Assembly (NCBI GenBank): GCA_023266115.1
Contig: JAHFRU010000008.1
Span: 60,746 to 124,745, forward strand
Source: Gammaproteobacteria bacterium
Lineage (GTDB): Bacteria > Pseudomonadota > Gammaproteobacteria > VBWC01
Direction of reading: 5' to 3'
Length of the DNA: 64,000 bases
Shown here: piece after piece, positions 29,343 to 38,017 of the stretch
Layout of the letters: each line of letters opens with the position of its first letter
Position numbering within the stretch: the stretch's first letter is position 1
Position numbers and translations under genes: made by a program
The notes under the pieces: model-generated
Seen by the model: only the letters and a program-made list of their open reading frames with translations
The model's database searches: none
Told to the model about the DNA's origin: nothing

Positions 29343-30586
29343 TGGTCGCGATCGCTGAGCCGTTGACGGGCGCTGTGTGGAAGGAGCGCCTGATCCATTC
29401 CCTGTTGTTCCTGTTTCCGTTGGCCGGTGCGTGTGTCCAGCACTGGCTCGGTACGATATTCAGCGTGCTGTTCCTGATCGGTCTGTGGGATTGGGCCCGC
29501 GGCGGCCGCCGACCGCGCGTGCATACAGCGGAGCGGATCTGGCTGTGGCTGTGCGTTGCCTTTCTGCTGTCGTTTTTCCTGTCTGCGGTCATCAATGGAT
29601 GGGGCGAAGATCAGCGGCACGCGCTGGGCGTGGAAATCCGTTATCTGGCGCTGGTGCCGCTGTACCTGTTGGTGCGGCAATATCCGCAGGGTGCGTTGTA
29701 TCTGTTGTCCGGCAGCGTGTTCGCCGCCTTTGTCATGGCTGCACAATCGTACTACGACGTGTTCAGCTTGATGAAGGAACGTGCCGAGGGCGCCTACAGC
29801 CCGAACCTGCTGGGGCCTCTCGCGGCATTGAGCGTCATTTTTGCGGTATCGGCCTGGGGGTTACTGCCTCGGTTGCGCTGGATGATACTCGCGGCCGTGC
29901 CGGCCGGATTGTGGTCGGTGGCGATGTCCGGTTCGCGCGGCGCCTATTTTGGCCTGATTGCGATGGGGATGGTATGGGCGCTGCTGTACTTCAGGCGCTG
30001 GCAACGCCCGGTGATGCTCGTTGTGGTCCTGCTTATCCCCGTTACCGCCTACCTGTCGGTCGGTGAGGTACAGCAGCGTGTCGATGGCGCCGTACACGAC
30101 GTTGCCAAGTACTTCAGCCATACCCGGTCCGAAAACCAGACCGACGGCGGCGAGACCGCCGCGATCCGCTTCGAGATGTGGCGTGCGGCGTTACTGGTAT
30201 TCCGTGACGCACCCGTGTTCGGTATCGGCGCGCGGAATTATACGCAAGGTGTGCAGAAATACGTCGACTCCGGCCAGGTCAATCCCGCGGTCGCCCACCA
30301 TGGTCATCCGCATGATGCCTATTTCGACGTACTGATGTCTCGCGGCCTGGTCGGTTTCGTCATTTTTGCTGGCATGCTGTTTTATCCGCTCTATTATTTT
30401 CTCAAGACCTTCAGGCAGTCGCCGCGCTCGGCGTTGGCCGGCGTCGTGCTGATCACAGGTTTCACGATGTTCTCGATTACCGATGCATCGACGTTCAACA
30501 AGGGCAATTTCCTGTCCTTCTATCTGCTTTTCCAGGCGGTACTGCTGTCCTGGCATGCCGGGTTGGTACACCGGGAGGCCGGTTGA
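29342..30586 (+). CDS. O-antigen ligase/polymerase-family membrane protein
   Basis: This 414-residue inner-membrane protein has roughly ten to twelve hydrophobic helices. The large periplasmic loop (~250-325) carries FRDAPVFGIGARNYTQG and HHGHPHDAYFDVLMSRGLVG, the Wzy_C pattern of O-antigen ligases (WaaL). A second conserved piece is AMSGSRGAYFGLIA. WaaL joins undecaprenyl-linked O-antigen to the lipid A core in the periplasm; a Wzy-type polymerase is the alternative. Context between waaF and a WaaE-like transferase favours ligase. The start overlaps the waaF stop (TGATG), and the next gene begins immediately after its stop. Confidence 0.85.
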   Translation: MVAIAEPLTGAVWKERLIHSLLFLFPLAGACVQHWLGTIFSVLFLIGLWDWARGGRRPRVHTAERIWLWLCVAFLLSFFLSAVINGWGEDQRHALGVEIRYLALVPLYLLVRQYPQGALYLLSGSVFAAFVMAAQSYYDVFSLMKERAEGAYSPNLLGPLAALSVIFAVSAWGLLPRLRWMILAAVPAGLWSVAMSGSRGAYFGLIAMGMVWALLYFRRWQRPVMLVVVLLIPVTAYLSVGEVQQRVDGAVHDVAKYFSHTRSENQTDGGETAAIRFEMWRAALLVFRDAPVFGIGARNYTQGVQKYVDSGQVNPAVAHHGHPHDAYFDVLMSRGLVGFVIFAGMLFYPLYYFLKTFRQSPRSALAGVVLITGFTMFSITDASTFNKGNFLSFYLLFQAVLLSWHAGLVHREAG

Positions 30587-31357
30587 ATGGCGCGTCTGTC
30601 GGCGGTGCTGATTGTCAGAAACGAGGCGCCAGTGATGGCCGATTGCCTGGCGCATCTTTCCTGGGCCGACGAGATTGTCGTGCTCGACAGCGGCAGCACC
30701 GATGATACCGCCGCGATCGCGCGGCGCTACACGGACCGGGTGTTCGTCGACGCCGACTGGCAGGGCTACGGCATACAGCGCCAGCGGGCGCAACAGCACG
30801 CGACCGGCGACTGGATACTGATGATCGACGCCGACGAGCGAGTTTCGCCGCTGTTGCAGCAGAGTATTACCGATGTCGTGCGGCGCGATGACCGTACCCG
30901 GGCATGGGCGATGGCCATCCTGCCATGGTGCTTCGGACGCTTCATCCGCCACGGTGGCTGGTACCCGGCCTGGAAGGTGCGTTTGTATCCGCGTGCGGTC
31001 GCCCGCTATGGCGACGAACGCGTGCATGAAAAGCTCGGCTTTGATTCCGGCATTGAAACGGCCCGGCTGTCCGGCGATCTGCTGCACTATACCTACCGCG
31101 ATCTCGAGCACTATCTGGTGAAGTCGGCGCGTTATGCGGCGGAATGGGCCGGGCAGCGTCAGCGCGCTGGCAAGCGCGCGTCGCTGATCGAGGGGCTGCT
31201 GCACGGCACCGGCTGTTTCGTGCGGATGTATATTCTCAAGGCGGGGTTTCTCGACGGTCGGCAGGGGTTGCTGCTGGCGCTGTTATCAGCGCATTCGACG
31301 TTTGTGAAATATGCCGACCTGTGGAGCAGGCGGCAACCGCCCGCGTCAGGACAATAA
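30587..31357 (+). CDS. Glycosyltransferase family 2, WaaE/KdtX type
   Basis: A 256-residue GT-A transferase. Near the start are VLIVRNEAPVMADCLAHL and DEIVVLDSGSTDDTAAIA, then the DxD-like MIDADERVSP (~residues 82-91). The C-terminal part has YGDERVHEKLGF, HYTYRDLEHYLVKSARYA, and GLLHGTGCFVRMYILKAGFLDG, the pattern of LPS-core beta-1,4-glucosyltransferases related to WaaE. It probably adds a hexose to heptose I, by family analogy. It starts directly after the ligase-like gene and overlaps the convergent GT9 gene by 12 bases. Confidence 0.88.
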   Translation: MARLSAVLIVRNEAPVMADCLAHLSWADEIVVLDSGSTDDTAAIARRYTDRVFVDADWQGYGIQRQRAQQHATGDWILMIDADERVSPLLQQSITDVVRRDDRTRAWAMAILPWCFGRFIRHGGWYPAWKVRLYPRAVARYGDERVHEKLGFDSGIETARLSGDLLHYTYRDLEHYLVKSARYAAEWAGQRQRAGKRASLIEGLLHGTGCFVRMYILKAGFLDGRQGLLLALLSAHSTFVKYADLWSRRQPPASGQ

Positions 31358-32386
31358 AAACCGCGCGCTGATGGCCGCGGCGGCGGCCACCACGTCGATC
31401 GCTGTCATGTCTTCGGCCGGCGCGGTATCCGGTGGCGAGAACGCGAGCCGGTTGGCGTCGCGATTGATCGTCTGCCAGCGTAACGCGGTGGCAGACTGCC
31501 GCCGGGTATAAAAAGCCGCGGTCGGCCGGTCCAGCGCGCCGGCAATATGCAGCGGCCCGGTCGAGCCGCTGATAAACAGATCGGCAAGCGCGATGTGCTG
31601 GCTGAACCGCACCAGGCCCTGGGTGGAGTGGTAGACGATATGCGCGACGCCATTGAGTAAGCTGCTGACACGGCGCGCGCTGTCGATCTCGCCGGGACCG
31701 GCGCTGATGACGATGCAATGTCCCCGCGCGGACCGTAGCGACCGTGCCAGTTCAACGTATTGCTCAAGCCCGAGATTGTTGGCCGAGCCGCCGCTGCCCG
31801 GATGCACAAACACGAGCCGGGCGTATTCGTCGATGTTGTGCTCCGCGCAAAATTGCTGCCGCGTCCGGGACAGAATTTCCGGTGCAAACGCGAGGTAGGG
31901 CGGCACCGGCAACGTCACCGGCTCATGACCGATGCCGCGCAGATAGTGCAGCACCAGGTCCCGGTTATAGACGTATTCCGGCCGCGCCGACAGCGACCGG
32001 CGCTGCGCTAAACGCTTGTTGTAGAATATCCGGGCGATTTTGGTCGCCGGTGCCACACGGCAAGGTATGCGAGACAGCGCCAGCGCCGCGCCGACACGGC
32101 TGGTGGAAAACAATGTGATCGCGGCAGCGTAGCGTTCGTTGCGCAGCGCGCGGATCAGGCCGAGTTGCGCCGCGATACCGGCGCCGCTGCCGGGGTCGGT
32201 GACGACGCGGTCGATGGACGGGCAGATCGCGGCGATCTCCGCCGTGTAGCCGCTGACCAGCGTGTGGATGCTCGCGTCGGGCAGTGCCTGTTTCAGTGTG
32301 GCGAGCGCTGGCCAGCTGAGCATGAAGTCGCCCAGTTTGTCGTTGCGAACAACAAGAATCTTTTGTGTGCCATCGGCCATGGACAT
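31346..32386 (-). CDS. Glycosyltransferase family 9 (heptosyltransferase-like) 3
   Basis: GT9 protein of 346 residues. The N-terminal ILVVRNDKLGDFMLSWPALATLK is the acceptor-binding signature. VFVHPGSGGSANNLGLEQYVELA marks the donor domain, and FISGSTGPLHIAGALDRPTAAFYTRR is the ADP-sugar loop. The text resembles the WaaQ/heptosyltransferase III-like subgroup, which adds side-branch heptoses, but subgroup assignment by eye is weak. It is isolated on the minus strand, convergent with the WaaE-like gene and divergent from the next GT9 gene across 60 bases. Confidence 0.85.
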   Translation of the reverse strand: MSMADGTQKILVVRNDKLGDFMLSWPALATLKQALPDASIHTLVSGYTAEIAAICPSIDRVVTDPGSGAGIAAQLGLIRALRNERYAAAITLFSTSRVGAALALSRIPCRVAPATKIARIFYNKRLAQRRSLSARPEYVYNRDLVLHYLRGIGHEPVTLPVPPYLAFAPEILSRTRQQFCAEHNIDEYARLVFVHPGSGGSANNLGLEQYVELARSLRSARGHCIVISAGPGEIDSARRVSSLLNGVAHIVYHSTQGLVRFSQHIALADLFISGSTGPLHIAGALDRPTAAFYTRRQSATALRWQTINRDANRLAFSPPDTAPAEDMTAIDVVAAAAAISARFLLS

Positions 32387-32446
32387 AGCTTGCTCATTGT
32401 ACGCATCCTGTCACCATAGCGGTACGCTACAACTCAGGGACTGGCG

Positions 32447-33457
32447 ATGAAGTTCTGGTGCAAGAGCGGCGGATGGGCAAGCAAGAAGGCGATCCGGACA
32501 CTGGCGGGCATGACACCGGCGGACGTCCGCAGCGTCGCCGTGATACGCCACGCCGCGATGGGCGATCTGGTGCAGGTGCGGCCGTTTCTGATCGAGACGC
32601 GGCGCTATTTTCCGAACGCCAGCATTACCCTGAGTCTGTGCAGCAATTACGTCCGTGGGACGCCCGACGAGCTGGCCGACCGGATCCATGTCGTCTACGG
32701 CAGCGACCGCAAGGATGTAGCGGTGTCCGCCCAGTTACGCCGGGCGAGGGAGCTTGGCTACCACGATCTGGTGTTCGACCTAGCGGCGACGCCGCGCTCG
32801 TTCTACCTGTGCCTGCTGACGCCGGCGAAGCTGAAGATCGGCTTTCCGTACAAAACCATCCAGGGCCGGCTGTTCTACGATGCGACCGTACCGCGTTCGG
32901 ATCTGCGTTACGAGACCGAGAACATGCTCGACATGCTGGCGCTGCTCGGCCACCGCTGGCAGTACCCGCCGGTGTTTAACATGCCGGGCGAGCCGGTGGT
33001 GAGGGACCGGCCGTTTATCATCTATTTCCCGAGCGCGTCGACACCGGTCAAATGCTGGCCGCATAGTCATTTTGCCGAGCTGATCGCCGGTATGGCAGCG
33101 CAATATCCCGACCACGAACATATCGTGCTGGAAGGCATCGCCGCGTGGGAGTCGGTGTCCGATATCATGGAAAAAGTGCCGCACCTTGCCAATGTCACCG
33201 CGTTGAAACTGGATGACCTCGACGGCACGGTGGCGCTGGTCAAGGGGGCGTCGCTGGTGGTCGCGAACGACACCGGCATCCGCAATTTCGCGATGGCCTG
33301 CAACGTGCCAACGGTCGGCATCTTCTTCGTCACACCGGTGTTTCGCTACTGGCCGCGCTACGGGCATCATGACGTGGTGTTCACGCCCGATGGCGGCGCA
33401 CCCGAAGTCGGCAGTGTTTTCGCTGCCGCCCGCGCCATGCTGGCAGCGCGAGGCTAG
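32447..33457 (+). CDS. Glycosyltransferase family 9 (heptosyltransferase-like) 4
   Basis: A 336-residue member with the start MKFWCKSGGWASKKAI and the GT9 signature SVAVIRHAAMGDLVQVRPF shifted to residues ~28-46. The donor loop is LVVANDTGIRNFAMACNVPTVGIFF, where the family's usual SGPxH is replaced by TGIRN. That departure suggests a different donor or reduced activity. IIYFPSASTPVKCWPHSHFAELI is the middle motif. The gene heads a plus-strand run into the GT4/deacetylase gene; the following GTG is three bases after its stop. Confidence 0.82.
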   Translation: MKFWCKSGGWASKKAIRTLAGMTPADVRSVAVIRHAAMGDLVQVRPFLIETRRYFPNASITLSLCSNYVRGTPDELADRIHVVYGSDRKDVAVSAQLRRARELGYHDLVFDLAATPRSFYLCLLTPAKLKIGFPYKTIQGRLFYDATVPRSDLRYETENMLDMLALLGHRWQYPPVFNMPGEPVVRDRPFIIYFPSASTPVKCWPHSHFAELIAGMAAQYPDHEHIVLEGIAAWESVSDIMEKVPHLANVTALKLDDLDGTVALVKGASLVVANDTGIRNFAMACNVPTVGIFFVTPVFRYWPRYGHHDVVFTPDGGAPEVGSVFAAARAMLAARG

Positions 33458-33459
33458 AC

Positions 33460-33930
33460 GTGCGTATCCTGCATTTGCTGTCGCAAACGCATCTGACCGG
33501 CCCCGAGGTCTACGTTGCCGCGCTGTGCCGCCGGCAGATGGCGGACGGCCACCATTGCTTCATCGTGTCCGACACCTTGTCGGTTACGACACCGGCGGAT
33601 TACCAGGCGATGGCGATACACAACCGGTCGCTGGTCAGCCGCGTCCGCAACATTGTGCGGCTGGCGCGTTTTTGCCGCGCCAATGACATCGACCTGATCA
33701 ACGCGCACTCACGCGCCGCCAGCTGGCTGGCGAACATCGTCGCGCGTATCACCGGTGTCGCTTATGTCTCGACGCTGCACGGCCGCCAAAGTCGGCACGC
33801 GATGCGCAGGCGAACCAATATCTACGGGCGGCATATCATCGTCATTTGCGAACACCTCGCCGGGCATGTGACGGACGAGCTGAATATCCGCGATGCCGAC
33901 GTTCGGGTGATCCGCAATGGTCTTGAATAA
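33460..33930 (+). pseudogene. GT4 glycosyltransferase N-terminal half, probably severed from 33917-35188
   Basis: This frame encodes only the N-terminal Rossmann-like half of a GT4 transferase: MRILHLLSQTHLTGPEVYVA (GTG start), NAHSRAASWLANIVARITG, VSTLHGRQSRHAMRR, and VIRNGLE, where it stops at 33928. Intact GT4 proteins continue from VIRNG into a variable linker and then the donor domain. The donor domain is present in the next frame, beginning NVAWAGRLTGPKG within 14 bases. The simplest reading is one GT4-deacetylase gene broken by an indel or small deletion. Two separately translated, coupled proteins are possible because of the ATG overlap. Confidence 0.75.
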
Positions 33931-35188
33931 CGTCGCCTGGGCCGGACGGTTGACCGGGCCCAAGGGCGAGATCGCGTGGCGCATCATCGGCGAGGTCGCG
34001 CCGCAGTTCCCGGCAACGGTATTTACTATCGTCGGCGGACCGGTCACCGAACGATTCCGCGCGGCGGCCGGGCATAACGTGCACCTCCAGGATTTCGTCA
34101 GCGATGTCGATGCGGTTTATCGCGCCAGTGATCTCGTCATTGGCGCCGGCCGCGTCGCGATCGAGGCGATGCAGCTGGGCCGGCCGGTGATCGCCGTTGG
34201 TGAAAACCGCTATATCGGACCAATCGACGGCACCACCATCGCGCTGGCGAAGGCGACGAATTTCGGCGATTGCGACCGCCTCCATCCGTTCGATACGGCG
34301 GCCATGGTCCGCGACCTGGGAAGACTGGCGAGCGGGGCCATCACATTGCCGGTCGCTGACTACCCGCGTTACCTCGTTGACTATCGCCTCGATCACGTCT
34401 ATCCGCGCGTGATGGCGGTCTACCGCGAGGCGCTGGTCGATGCGGCGCTACGACCGTTCGCCGAGATTCCGGTGCTGACCTATCACCGGGTGTTGACGGA
34501 AAGACCGGCGGGATCGAAATTCAACATCTATGTCACCGTTGACGAACTGGAGCAGCAGATACTGTCGCTAAAACAGCGCGGCTTTCAGTTTGTCACCTTC
34601 CGCGATATCGCCGATGGAGTCAGGCCAAAAAAACCGGTAATACTGAGTTTTGACGACGGCTATGAGGACAACCACCGCAATCTGCTGCCGTTGCTGAAGA
34701 AACATACGGCGCGCGCCGTGATCTACGTGCTGGGCGACCGCACCATAACCGACAATCATTGGGACATCGCGCAGGGCGAGCCGGCGGCCGCCTTGATGTC
34801 GGATGGGCAGCTGCTCGAATGTCAGTGCAGCGGCCTGGTCGAAATCGGCGCGCACGGCATGACTCACCGGAAGTTGACGCAGCTCGACGCTGCCGTGCTT
34901 GCCGACGAGGTGTCGGCGTCGAAGACGGCGCTGGAATCATTGATCGATGATGAAGTAGTGTCGTTTGCGTATCCCTACGGTGTTTATGCCAGGCGCGAGG
35001 TGGCGGCGGTGCAATCCGCCGGCTACCTGTTCGGTGTCGGCACGGTCAATGGCCCGGTACGCATGGCCGATGACAAAATGCGTGTACGGCGCATCACCAT
35101 GTTTCCCGGCACAGACCGGTTGCAGTTCCGGAAGAAGACCTCCGGCTGGTATCTGCGCTACTGCCGCCTGAAGGGCAAGGATTTTTGA
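33917..35188 (+). pseudogene. GT4 C-terminal half fused to a polysaccharide deacetylase, probably the rest of the broken gene
   Basis: The protein has 423 residues. The first ~170 are the donor-binding half of a GT4 transferase (AWAGRLTGPKGEIAWRIIG, SDLVIGAGRVAIEAMQLGRPV). Residues ~185-400 are a NodB-type polysaccharide deacetylase: VLTYHRV, the metal-binding LSFDDGYEDNHRN (~243), IGAHGMTHRKL (~314) and VSFAYPYGVYARREV. The deacetylase part looks intact and could be active. The frame differs from the upstream GT4 half by one base, and the ATG at 33917 overlaps it by 14 bases. A GT4-deacetylase fusion would both attach a sugar and remove an acetyl group from an LPS or surface glycan. Confidence 0.75.
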
Positions 35189-35214
35189 AGAATAGCCTGA
35201 AGTCGATGGCATCG

Positions 35215-35365
35215 TTCCTGCGGCGGCGGGAATCCAGTAACGTTAGGGAGACTCTGATTTATTCTGTCATTCCGGCCAATGGCCGCAGGCCCGCGAGCCG
35301 GAATACAGTAAAAATTATTGGTAGCCTGGATGAAGGCGCATAGCGCCGAAATCCAGGAATTTCAG
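35215..35365. repeat. Dispersed palindromic intergenic repeat, degenerate copy B
   Basis: Fills most of the 209-base gap before the methyltransferase at 35398. Recognisable pieces are GGCGGGAATCCAGTAACG, GGGAGACTCTGATTTATTC followed by TGTCATTCCGG, and GAAATCCAGG. The order of pieces differs from copies C and D, so it is degenerate or composite. No gene is seen here. Confidence 0.55.
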
Positions 35366-35397
35366 GAACGCGACACAGACGTTAGCGAGATACTTCA

Positions 35398-36090
35398 ATG
35401 AGCAATCAACTAAGAGAAATCGGCCGCAGACTTCGCGCACCATTCAACCGGGCCGCGGCGTTTCGCGAGCTGGAAAAATTTCACGCAAGGCCGCGCGAGC
35501 TTGAATCGATTGTCGATGCCGCGATCAAATTTCCGAGCGAGGGACTGTTCCGCGTTGAATCGATACAGCAGCGCTCCGAGATACAGGCGCTCGCGCGCGC
35601 GGTGGCGGCGATCAAGCCGCGCAATATTCTGGAGATCGGTACGGCGCGCGGTGGTACCTTGTTTATCTGGGCGCATCTCGCCTCGCGCAAGGTGGTCAGT
35701 TGCGACATCGAGGACCCCGGCATCCGCCGGCCGCTGTACGAGGCATTTCCACCGCCCGAATCGCAATGCAAGGTCGTCCATCTGCACGGCAATTCCCACG
35801 AGGCCGCGTTCCGTTCGCGGGTCGAGCGCGAGTTCACCACCGAGCCGGTCGATTTTCTGTTTATCGACGGCGACCATACCGAGCGGGGCGTCGAGGCCGA
35901 CTATAACGAATACAAGCATCTGGTGCGTCCCGGCGGCCTGATCGCGTTTCACGATGTCATCGAGAAACAGGCGCTGCCGACCAACCAGGTCTTTTACTTC
36001 TGGAAGCGTCTCAAGCCGCAGGTCAATGCCGAAGAGTTTATCGACCATCCGGACCAGTGCGGCTTCGGTATCGGGTTGGTGCGGGTCTGA
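35398..36090 (+). CDS. CmcI/Methyltransf_24-like SAM-dependent methyltransferase
   Basis: A 230-residue protein with NILEIGTARGGTLFIWAHLA (SAM-binding loop, ~residue 77-96), a central VSCDIEDPG, and the metal/catalytic stretch FLFIDGDHTERGVEADYNEY (~155-174). VRPGGLIAFHDV follows. This matches cephalosporin hydroxylase-like (CmcI) and Methyltransf_24 enzymes often found in glycan loci. The substrate is unknown. Its TGA overlaps the ATG of the next methyltransferase by one base, so the two are made together. Confidence 0.85.
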   Translation: MSNQLREIGRRLRAPFNRAAAFRELEKFHARPRELESIVDAAIKFPSEGLFRVESIQQRSEIQALARAVAAIKPRNILEIGTARGGTLFIWAHLASRKVVSCDIEDPGIRRPLYEAFPPPESQCKVVHLHGNSHEAAFRSRVEREFTTEPVDFLFIDGDHTERGVEADYNEYKHLVRPGGLIAFHDVIEKQALPTNQVFYFWKRLKPQVNAEEFIDHPDQCGFGIGLVRV

Positions 36091-36932
36091 TGCAGAAGTA
36101 CGACCCGCCATATGACGCGTGTCCGATATGCTGGGCGGCGAACCTGTCGACGATCCATCGCGATTTTCGCGGTAACGACATCGTAAAATGCGCCCGGTGC
36201 ACGGTGCAGTTCATGAGCCCGGTCTATTCCGATGAGCACCTTGCTGCCCACTATGCCGGTTACTACGGTGGCGGCGTCGGCGATGCGGATGTTGTGGCAG
36301 GACAGCTGCGTACCAACGATGTGAAGCTTCGCTATATCCAGCGCTTTATCCGGACGCCCGGCCGCGTGCTCGATTTCGGTTGCGGCAATGGCAATTTTGC
36401 GCATGCCGCACGGGACAGGGGCTGGCAGGTGACCGGTTATGATATCGATTGCGACGCGATGCAAAAGGTCGCTGCGCGTCTCGGCATGCCGGTAAAATGC
36501 GGGTCGCTCGCGGCGGTCGACTGGCAGAACGAGGTGTACGATCTGATTCACGCTCACCACGTTCTGGAGCATCTGAAACACCCGGTGCATGATCTTGGTA
36601 TCCTGCATGATCGCCTGAAGAAAGGCGGGTATTTGTATATCGGTGTGCCGAATATCCATGCGCTATCGGCGAGACTCAAGTATTTTGCCGAGAAACTCGG
36701 CCTGAAGCGCCGCAATGCTGGCAAGTATTACGATTCGGATCACCATGTGTTCTTCTATACGCCGCTATCGATGAAGAATCTCCTGAGCCGTTGCGGCTTC
36801 GACGTGCTGTTGACCATGAATGGTTCCAAGGCCCACCTCGCAGATTCTGCACTCGCGCAGTTCTTTCTGTATCAGCTGCCCAACTACCTGTATGCAAGCT
36901 CGTCGTTTTTCGTCATCGCGCGCAAACCGTAG
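36090..36932 (+). CDS. Zinc-ribbon class I SAM-dependent methyltransferase
   Basis: Starting at the ATG at 36090 (overlapping the previous stop) gives 280 residues; an in-frame upstream start at 36057 would add 11. The N-terminal zinc ribbon has ACPIC and KCARC. The Rossmann domain shows VLDFGCGNGNFAHAARDRGW, DLIHAHHVLEHLKHPVHD, and LKKGGYLYIGVPN. DHHVFFYTPLSMKNLLSRCGF is typical of Methyltransf_23/12 enzymes in polysaccharide clusters. It has the same architecture as the methyltransferase at 27302-28105, though the sequences are clearly distinct. The target is unknown. Confidence 0.86.
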   Translation: MQKYDPPYDACPICWAANLSTIHRDFRGNDIVKCARCTVQFMSPVYSDEHLAAHYAGYYGGGVGDADVVAGQLRTNDVKLRYIQRFIRTPGRVLDFGCGNGNFAHAARDRGWQVTGYDIDCDAMQKVAARLGMPVKCGSLAAVDWQNEVYDLIHAHHVLEHLKHPVHDLGILHDRLKKGGYLYIGVPNIHALSARLKYFAEKLGLKRRNAGKYYDSDHHVFFYTPLSMKNLLSRCGFDVLLTMNGSKAHLADSALAQFFLYQLPNYLYASSSFFVIARKP

Positions 36933-36986
36933 GGTCTGCACGGATGCAGCCTGTGCGGGCGCCGGGGTTCTGGTGCGAGATTATTC

Positions 36987-37262
36987 GGGAACCTCTGATG
37001 TGTCGTCATTCCGGGCCCCCGCCTTCGCAGGGGCAGGCTGCGCGTAGCGGACGAGTCCATGGATGGACGAGGTAGAGTCCTGCCGGGAGCAAGGACCGAG
37101 ACCATGTCGGGAACGTATGGTCGAGACCCGGAATCCAGTGCTTTTAAAGCAGTGCATTACTGGATTCCTCGGCGGCTGTTCCCGATGCCGCCCCACCTCG
37201 TCCATCCGTGGACTCGCGCATTCGCGGGCATGACGGCAAAGCGATTAATCAGAGTTTCCTTT
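36987..37262 (+). repeat. Dispersed palindromic/MITE-like repeat, long copy C
   Basis: Starts GGGAACCTCTGATGTG then CGTCATTCCGGG, and ends GATTAATCAGAGTTTCCT, so the termini are inverted repeats. The interior holds the shared core ACCCGGAATCCAG..GCTTTT..ACTGGATTCC. Relative to copy D it carries an extra ~90-base block after the CGTCATTCCGGG segment. It fills most of the 389-base gap between two genes; no gene is seen in that gap. Confidence 0.75.
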
Positions 37263-37321
37263 CATATTCCAGACAGACATGAATGAGGTAAACTCCGGAC
37301 TGTCTGTTCTTTCTATCAGCA

Positions 37322-38017
37322 TTGCGGGGCGTGTGCCAGTTCGTGAGACCAGTCATCGATCCGGATCATATTCATCGGGTGCTGAGGTTGCTTCAGGCCA
37401 GCTCGTTACCGATGGCGGTGGCATTTGCCATCTCGTTCTGCTTGATCGCAGTGACCGTGTTTATCCATTTTTGGGCCGGTGTTCCTGTTGGCGATCTGAC
37501 GCGTGACCCGGTCGCCGTGACAGGTGGCGCGATCTATATCGGGTTTCTCTCTCAAACCGGTATATTTTTCTGGGCGGCGTCGGCCGCCGTTTGCTTGTTT
37601 ACCGCCCACGTGCTCGCCAGGCGTCCGGATGTCGTGCCGGTCGGCGGCTTCTTCTTCGCCGCGGGGCTGTTGTCCCTGCTGCTCAGTATCGATGATGTTT
37701 TTCTGCTGCATGAAAGGCTGTTGCCGGGTCTTGGAATACCGGAACTGGTCGTCTATGGAACCTATGTAGCGCTGATCCTGTTCTGGCTGGTGAGGTATCG
37801 CGGGATAATTATGCGATCGGAGTATGTGCTGTTGGGTATGGCGTTGGTATTTTTCGGGATATCGGTCATGGCCGATGCGCTGAATCCGGATGTGCCGGGG
37901 CGCGTGTTGCTGGAAGACGGCGCAAAAATTACCGGAATTGTCAGCTGGCTGGTCTATTTTTTTCGATGCGGGGCGCATGAGCTGAGGAATGACGCGGGGC
38001 GGCCTGGCTTTTGGTAG
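37322..38017 (+). CDS. Unidentified multi-spanning membrane protein
   Basis: An open frame of 231 residues beginning at TTG 37322; GTG codons at 37331 and 37343 are alternatives and no start has a clear ribosome site. About six hydrophobic helices are visible, for example PMAVAFAISFCLIAVTVFIH, SLLLSIDDVFLLHERLLPGL and VLLGMALVFFGISVMADAL. Conserved-looking acidic residues sit next to helices (SIDDVFLLHE). I do not recognise the family. Its last 77 bases overlap the antisense 3' end of the first ATP-grasp gene. Placement between methyltransferases and ATP-grasp genes suggests a cell-surface role; this is inference only. Confidence 0.7.
   Translation: MRGVCQFVRPVIDPDHIHRVLRLLQASSLPMAVAFAISFCLIAVTVFIHFWAGVPVGDLTRDPVAVTGGAIYIGFLSQTGIFFWAASAAVCLFTAHVLARRPDVVPVGGFFFAAGLLSLLLSIDDVFLLHERLLPGLGIPELVVYGTYVALILFWLVRYRGIIMRSEYVLLGMALVFFGISVMADALNPDVPGRVLLEDGAKITGIVSWLVYFFRCGAHELRNDAGRPGFW

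Noticed and set aside
35189..35397. Small gene in the gap before the methyltransferase
   Set aside because: The sequence is mainly degenerate copies of the dispersed palindromic repeat, with no start-plus-ribosome-site combination.
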